Below, piece by piece: positions 45,501-47,048 of a stretch of 47,048 nucleotides of DNA. Under the pieces are notes generated by a model. The model did no database searches, was not told the origin of the DNA, and saw nothing but the letters and a program-made list of their open reading frames with translations. The position numbers were made by a program, and so were the translations under genes. Origin of the DNA: Flavobacteriales bacterium (GTDB taxonomy: Bacteria > Bacteroidota > Bacteroidia > Flavobacteriales_D > Crocinitomicaceae); contig CANHOA010000026.1 of assembly GCA_947462255.1 (NCBI GenBank), positions 1 to 47,048 of the forward strand, written 5' to 3'. Positions within the stretch are counted from its first letter, which is position 1. Each line of letters opens with the position of its first letter.

Positions 45501-47048
45501 AGATGCAAACGGATGTACACTCAATGCCGCAGCGAATATCTACCAACCGGCTTTACCGGTCAGTGTCTCGGCTACTATAACACCTATTTCTTGCTTTGGA
45601 TATCAAGATGGGGCCATTTCAGTTGTGGTATCAGGTGGGGTGCCATCGTATGCCTTAAGTTGGTCCAATAACCAAAATACCTTTCTAGTAGATACCTTGG
45701 TTGCTGGATTTTATGCCCTACAAGTCCTTGACTTCAACGGATGTACCTCCCAGTGGAACTTCAACGTAAGCCAACCCACTACGCCACTCCTATTGAGTGT
45801 TGCGGCTACACCGGCTAGTTGTTACAATGGAAACAATGGAACCGTTGATTTAACACCCACAGGTGGAACAGCGCCCTACACCTATTTGTGGAACAATGGA
45901 GCTACGACACAAGACCTAAACTCCCTGCTTGCAGGTTCTTATTCTGTCGTAGTAAGTGATGCCAATGGTTGTCAAGCTACCATTTCGGCTACTATACTAC
46001 AGCCACAGCCTTTTAGCTCTTCGGCCACACTACAAAACATCAACTGTTACAGCCAAAATACAGGAGCCATTGATCTCTCTGTAGTTGGAGGAACAGCGCC
46101 GTACACCTATTTATGGAACAATGGAGCGACAACACAAGATTTAAATAACATCTTAGCGGCAAGCTATTCGGTCAGCATTACAGATGCCAACACCTGTGTG
46201 ATCACCAATACCTTCACCCTTTCACAGCCTTTGATTCCAACCACCCTATCTCTGCAGTTGACACAACCTTCTTGTTTTGCAGCTAGTAATGGAAGTATTA
46301 ATTTAAGTGTAAGCTCTGGTAACGCTTCACTTAGCTACTTGTGGAACAACAACCAAACGACACAAGACATCAATAATATCCCATCTGGATTTTACAGCGT
46401 AAGTGTGACTGACAACCTCGGATGTATTGATACCATTTCAACATTCCTCAATCAACCAGACACCATTGGCATTACAGCCATTCTTACCAACCCAAGTTGT
46501 CCCGGAGCGCTCAACGCAAGCATCGACCTAAGCATTACAGGAGGAACAGCACCATATACCTTTACTTGGTTATCGGGACAAAACACCGAGGATATCTTCA
46601 ACTTAGCACAAGGAACTTACTTTGTAACAGTAACTGACACCAATGGCTGTTCGAAAACCGCCACATTCACCTTAGTGGATCCCGTTCAAGTAGCATCCAC
46701 CTATACCTTCACCCCGCCTACTTGTTTTGGCGGCAGTAATGCAACCCTTAACGTAACGGTAACTGGTGGGGCTGGACCATACACCTACCTCTGGGCTTCG
46801 GGACAAACCACAGAAGATTTAGTCAATGTAACAGCCGGAAATGATACCATATACATCACTGATGCACTAGGTTGCCCACATTCTATGGTGACTACCATTA
46901 CTCAACCTGATTCCATTCAACTCAATTTCGTTATAACAAATATCAATTGTTTTGGGGCTGCTAACGGAGCCATTGATTTAAGCGTAAGCGGTGGAACACC
47001 AGGATATACCTATTTGTGGAACAACGCAGTAACTACCCAAGATTTGAC
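39580..47048 (+). CDS. Giant SprB-repeat cell-surface adhesin, C-terminus outside window
   Basis: Open for 2489 codons to the window edge. The start is a TTG, because MIKKLLKTLSLFLLL...NAQ is a good signal peptide and no ATG precedes it in frame. Residues ~24-365 are a beta-rich domain with paired Cys and NCWGGWTIIIVYKN. About 366-540 is a DUF11-like module (NGGQVVPGDILEYKMVGKNIG). About 540-625 is an Ig/PKD-like module. From ~628 there are SprB repeats, each with a consensus C-x-G...GSI-L...GG-PPY-Y-W-NG...G-Y-V-V-D-GC. SprB of Flavobacterium is the mobile gliding adhesin exported by T9SS, and a C-terminal sorting domain would be expected beyond the edge. Gliding-specific partners are absent from this window, so a role in attachment is as likely as motility. 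Confidence 0.95.
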   Translation, partial: MIKKLLKTLSLFLLLSYSSLNAQIVSPFNVRYQTNSKGSIKFVSNVSLSCPSSNNSCAPAIIQVPPNGTSSNGAFNMVYVDTDTDPTTFMSSSDSIILPNCSEVLWAGLYWSARILSSTTNYASRDQIKLKVNNGAYQSLTADQLLDVPTINNQTWSHPSYFCFKNVTSLLAGTGLNARFTVADLVSRDNTLSSSGASNCWGGWTIIIVYKNVLQSMRNLTVFDGFANISSGNNLNIPISGFTTPPSGPVSFELGVIGLDGDRDSQGDQLQFDGAGTFVNVFDALHPTTNFFNSTISDNAVLTPYRIPNLNNTLGYDAGIFYPNNTTLNYIGNNTTSAVLKVTTSSENILARAFTSAIDIYEPDLRATVYVQDLNGGQVVPGDILEYKMVGKNIGSDVSYNTFMTDTLDIRTNFVPGSITYSNGPFVGVKTDAFGDDQAEYDPINRCIIARVNTGANAITGGVMNNSPNGADSAVVKFQVQVVNDCLILACDSTLENKGYIFGTGNISGNQFTNNGVSDIYDANGCPTSNNNMVTINSSCPPVDVTHNFPLCLGDTLQFSVPTSLYANYAWFGPNGFNSNLANPFINNITSAAAGIYQLNVTFNGSTCTFYNLLDTVVVNPNPTINLVNLSNVTCFNYGNGSITVVANSTPTYTYQWSNGSTTPNISNLVPGVYTVTASDSFTCNITANYQITQPTPLIANANVTSNYNGQQISCFNASDGTASVVGTGGTAPYSYSWSNGQNTQNAFGLDTGLYVATITDANGCVAIDSIFLSEPTPIVLNTSHTDVTCYGGFNGSINLTATGGTFPYTYLWSNNTNNQNVINLPAAIHTVTVTDVNGCISIIADTVNQPPQPITPSETHVNVACFGDATGSINLSVIGGTPGYTYSWNTGSTNQDIQNLPYGVYTVTITDSNNCLGQYSIVVTQPAAPLSNSAVITPVGCIGDSSGAINMGVSGGTPIYSYVWSNGATSGIISGLPTGTYSVTVTDLVGCILQGSYFVNEPLTAISATATHQDIFCYGAATGSIDLTPAGGTPPYSYFWNNGFVSQDLFNLPAGTYTASVQDGNGCQVFVSQTVVELSIPIVLTETHQDVLCNGFSTGSIDLTVSGGTPAYNYSWSTSSANQDINSLPAGTYTVVVTDAVFCTDTLTVSIAQPANALIITETHVNPSCIGGTSGSINLSVSGGVPGYNFLWNNGETTEDIDTLASGIYQVLVGDSNGCQLPFTIPVIDPSNNMNLTYTYGNVNCFGGADGFVDLTLTGGNPNYYYNWSNGAVVQDITNLAPGNYFVIVTDVIGCSLFMSQLITEPDSALVVISSYNNIPCFGDSTGSVTLNVNGGTLPYNFLWNTGSTQQSLTNLPIGTYSVTVTDANGCSQYISDTLTQPGAALTASIFPTMVVCYGTPSGAANLSVSGGVLPYSYAWTNGSSTEDITAIFAGTYTVTVTDFAGCSITQSITITQPANALSLGVSTVNVSCFGLSNGSINLTPSFGTSPYSYAWSNGASSQDLNNVAAGIYTVTTTDANGCIAILTAQITQPATTLVSTIQHTNVPCHNGASGTGTAAGLGGTPPYSYTWSNGQTTAFVDSLLAGIYSVVISDNNGCTSSQSVLVTQPAPIVIQSANVNNLCFGQTSGSINLTVFGGAVPYAYLWSNGATTDSIGGLGAGPYFVTVTDDNACTATYSDTITQPASSIALSVLITNNLCFGYGNGAIDLTAIGGTAPYQFQWNNGSLSQDIQNLTAGIYTVAVIDQNGCLVTDTFTVNQPPAAAIVTAVNANVSCFGGNNGAINLTVTGPNPPFTYLWSNGATTQDIFNLVPGAYTNNITNANGCVTSYTVNITQPAAPISIQSINTNVLCYAQNTGVIDLSVFGGVAPYTYLWSNLTATQDLNNIPAGIYSVTVTDAGGCQTTFNTQLTQPAAPIAASTATANVLCFGQSTGAIDLTVGGGSAPYVYTWSNAATSQDINGLPIGFYSVLITDANGCTLNAAANIYQPALPVSVSATITPISCFGYQDGAISVVVSGGVPSYALSWSNNQNTFLVDTLVAGFYALQVLDFNGCTSQWNFNVSQPTTPLLLSVAATPASCYNGNNGTVDLTPTGGTAPYTYLWNNGATTQDLNSLLAGSYSVVVSDANGCQATISATILQPQPFSSSATLQNINCYSQNTGAIDLSVVGGTAPYTYLWNNGATTQDLNNILAASYSVSITDANTCVITNTFTLSQPLIPTTLSLQLTQPSCFAASNGSINLSVSSGNASLSYLWNNNQTTQDINNIPSGFYSVSVTDNLGCIDTISTFLNQPDTIGITAILTNPSCPGALNASIDLSITGGTAPYTFTWLSGQNTEDIFNLAQGTYFVTVTDTNGCSKTATFTLVDPVQVASTYTFTPPTCFGGSNATLNVTVTGGAGPYTYLWASGQTTEDLVNVTAGNDTIYITDALGCPHSMVTTITQPDSIQLNFVITNINCFGAANGAIDLSVSGGTPGYTYLWNNAVTTQDL
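41476..47048 (+). repeat. SprB repeat array: 24 complete units plus one partial
   Basis: In-frame unit starts (residue two before the first Cys) lie at 41476, 41716, 41941, 42169, 42397, 42625, 42853, 43081, 43309, 43537, 43765, 43993, 44221, 44446, 44674, 44902, 45130, 45358, 45586, 45814, 46039, 46267, 46492, 46717 and 46942. Spacing is 228 bases for most units, 225 for several and 240 for the first. Each complete unit has exactly two Cys, one near the start and one in the D-x-x-G-C turn. Units are diverged except 45814 and 46039, which share GGTAPYTYLWNNGATTQDL. Confidence 0.93.

Noticed and set aside
42324..45671. Many short frames antisense or out of frame within the adhesin gene
   Set aside because: They are by-products of the repeat coding sequence and share its periodicity.
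41476..47048. CRISPR or non-coding tandem repeat
   Set aside because: Units are long (225-240 bases), diverged at DNA level, and encode conserved SprB motifs in one open frame.

Overview
The window reads as chromosomal DNA of a Bacteroidota member, most likely class Flavobacteriia (Crocinitomicaceae/Fluviicola-like, an inference). It is AT-rich, shows little Shine-Dalgarno sequence, and has several TAnnTTTG -7 boxes typical of the phylum. Three secreted proteins end in type IX secretion (T9SS) sorting domains with a YPNP-type motif. There is a giant SprB-repeat surface protein and a fused SpmA-SpmB membrane protein. No tRNA, rRNA, CRISPR array, insertion sequence or phage gene was seen.

Layout. 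(1) 1-10203, minus strand: a tightly packed biosynthetic operon read from 10203 towards base 1. In order it encodes a CmlA-like di-iron beta-hydroxylase, an unrecognised 546-aa protein, a decayed histidine-phosphatase fragment, an Fe(II)/2-oxoglutarate oxygenase, two paralogous GT9-like glycosyltransferase-fold proteins, and a non-ribosomal peptide synthetase (NRPS). The NRPS runs off the left edge; its 1110 visible residues are A(Thr)-PCP-C-A. This is the most novel part of the window. (2) 10204-16000: a lipoprotein, a T9SS-exported protein, a helical-repeat protein, SpmAB, a pirin and a nitroreductase, with two hairpin-rich intergenic elements in divergent promoter regions. (3) 16013-23220: a T9SS subtilisin, a GNAT acetyltransferase, ACMSD (kynurenine branch), and a PNGase F-like secreted protein carrying a LamG domain. 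(4) 23465-31861: Lon protease facing a four-gene run of dinB, an error-prone-type dnaE, a SRPBCC protein and a DEAD-box helicase. A 14-bp palindrome lies over the dinB promoter. (5) 31992-39496: a lipoprotein, a LemA-TPM-TPM membrane module, a small outer-membrane-type protein, an acetyl-CoA acetyltransferase, a VWA membrane protein and a secreted endonuclease/phosphatase-fold protein. (6) 39580-47048: the first 2489 codons of the SprB-repeat adhesin, with 24 complete 75-80-residue repeats and a 25th cut by the window edge.

How the genes fit together. The left operon probably makes a hydroxylated, possibly glycosylated, threonine-containing peptide. The rest is ordinary flavobacterial housekeeping, stress response and T9SS surface biology. 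The two largest genes are both cut by the window edges.
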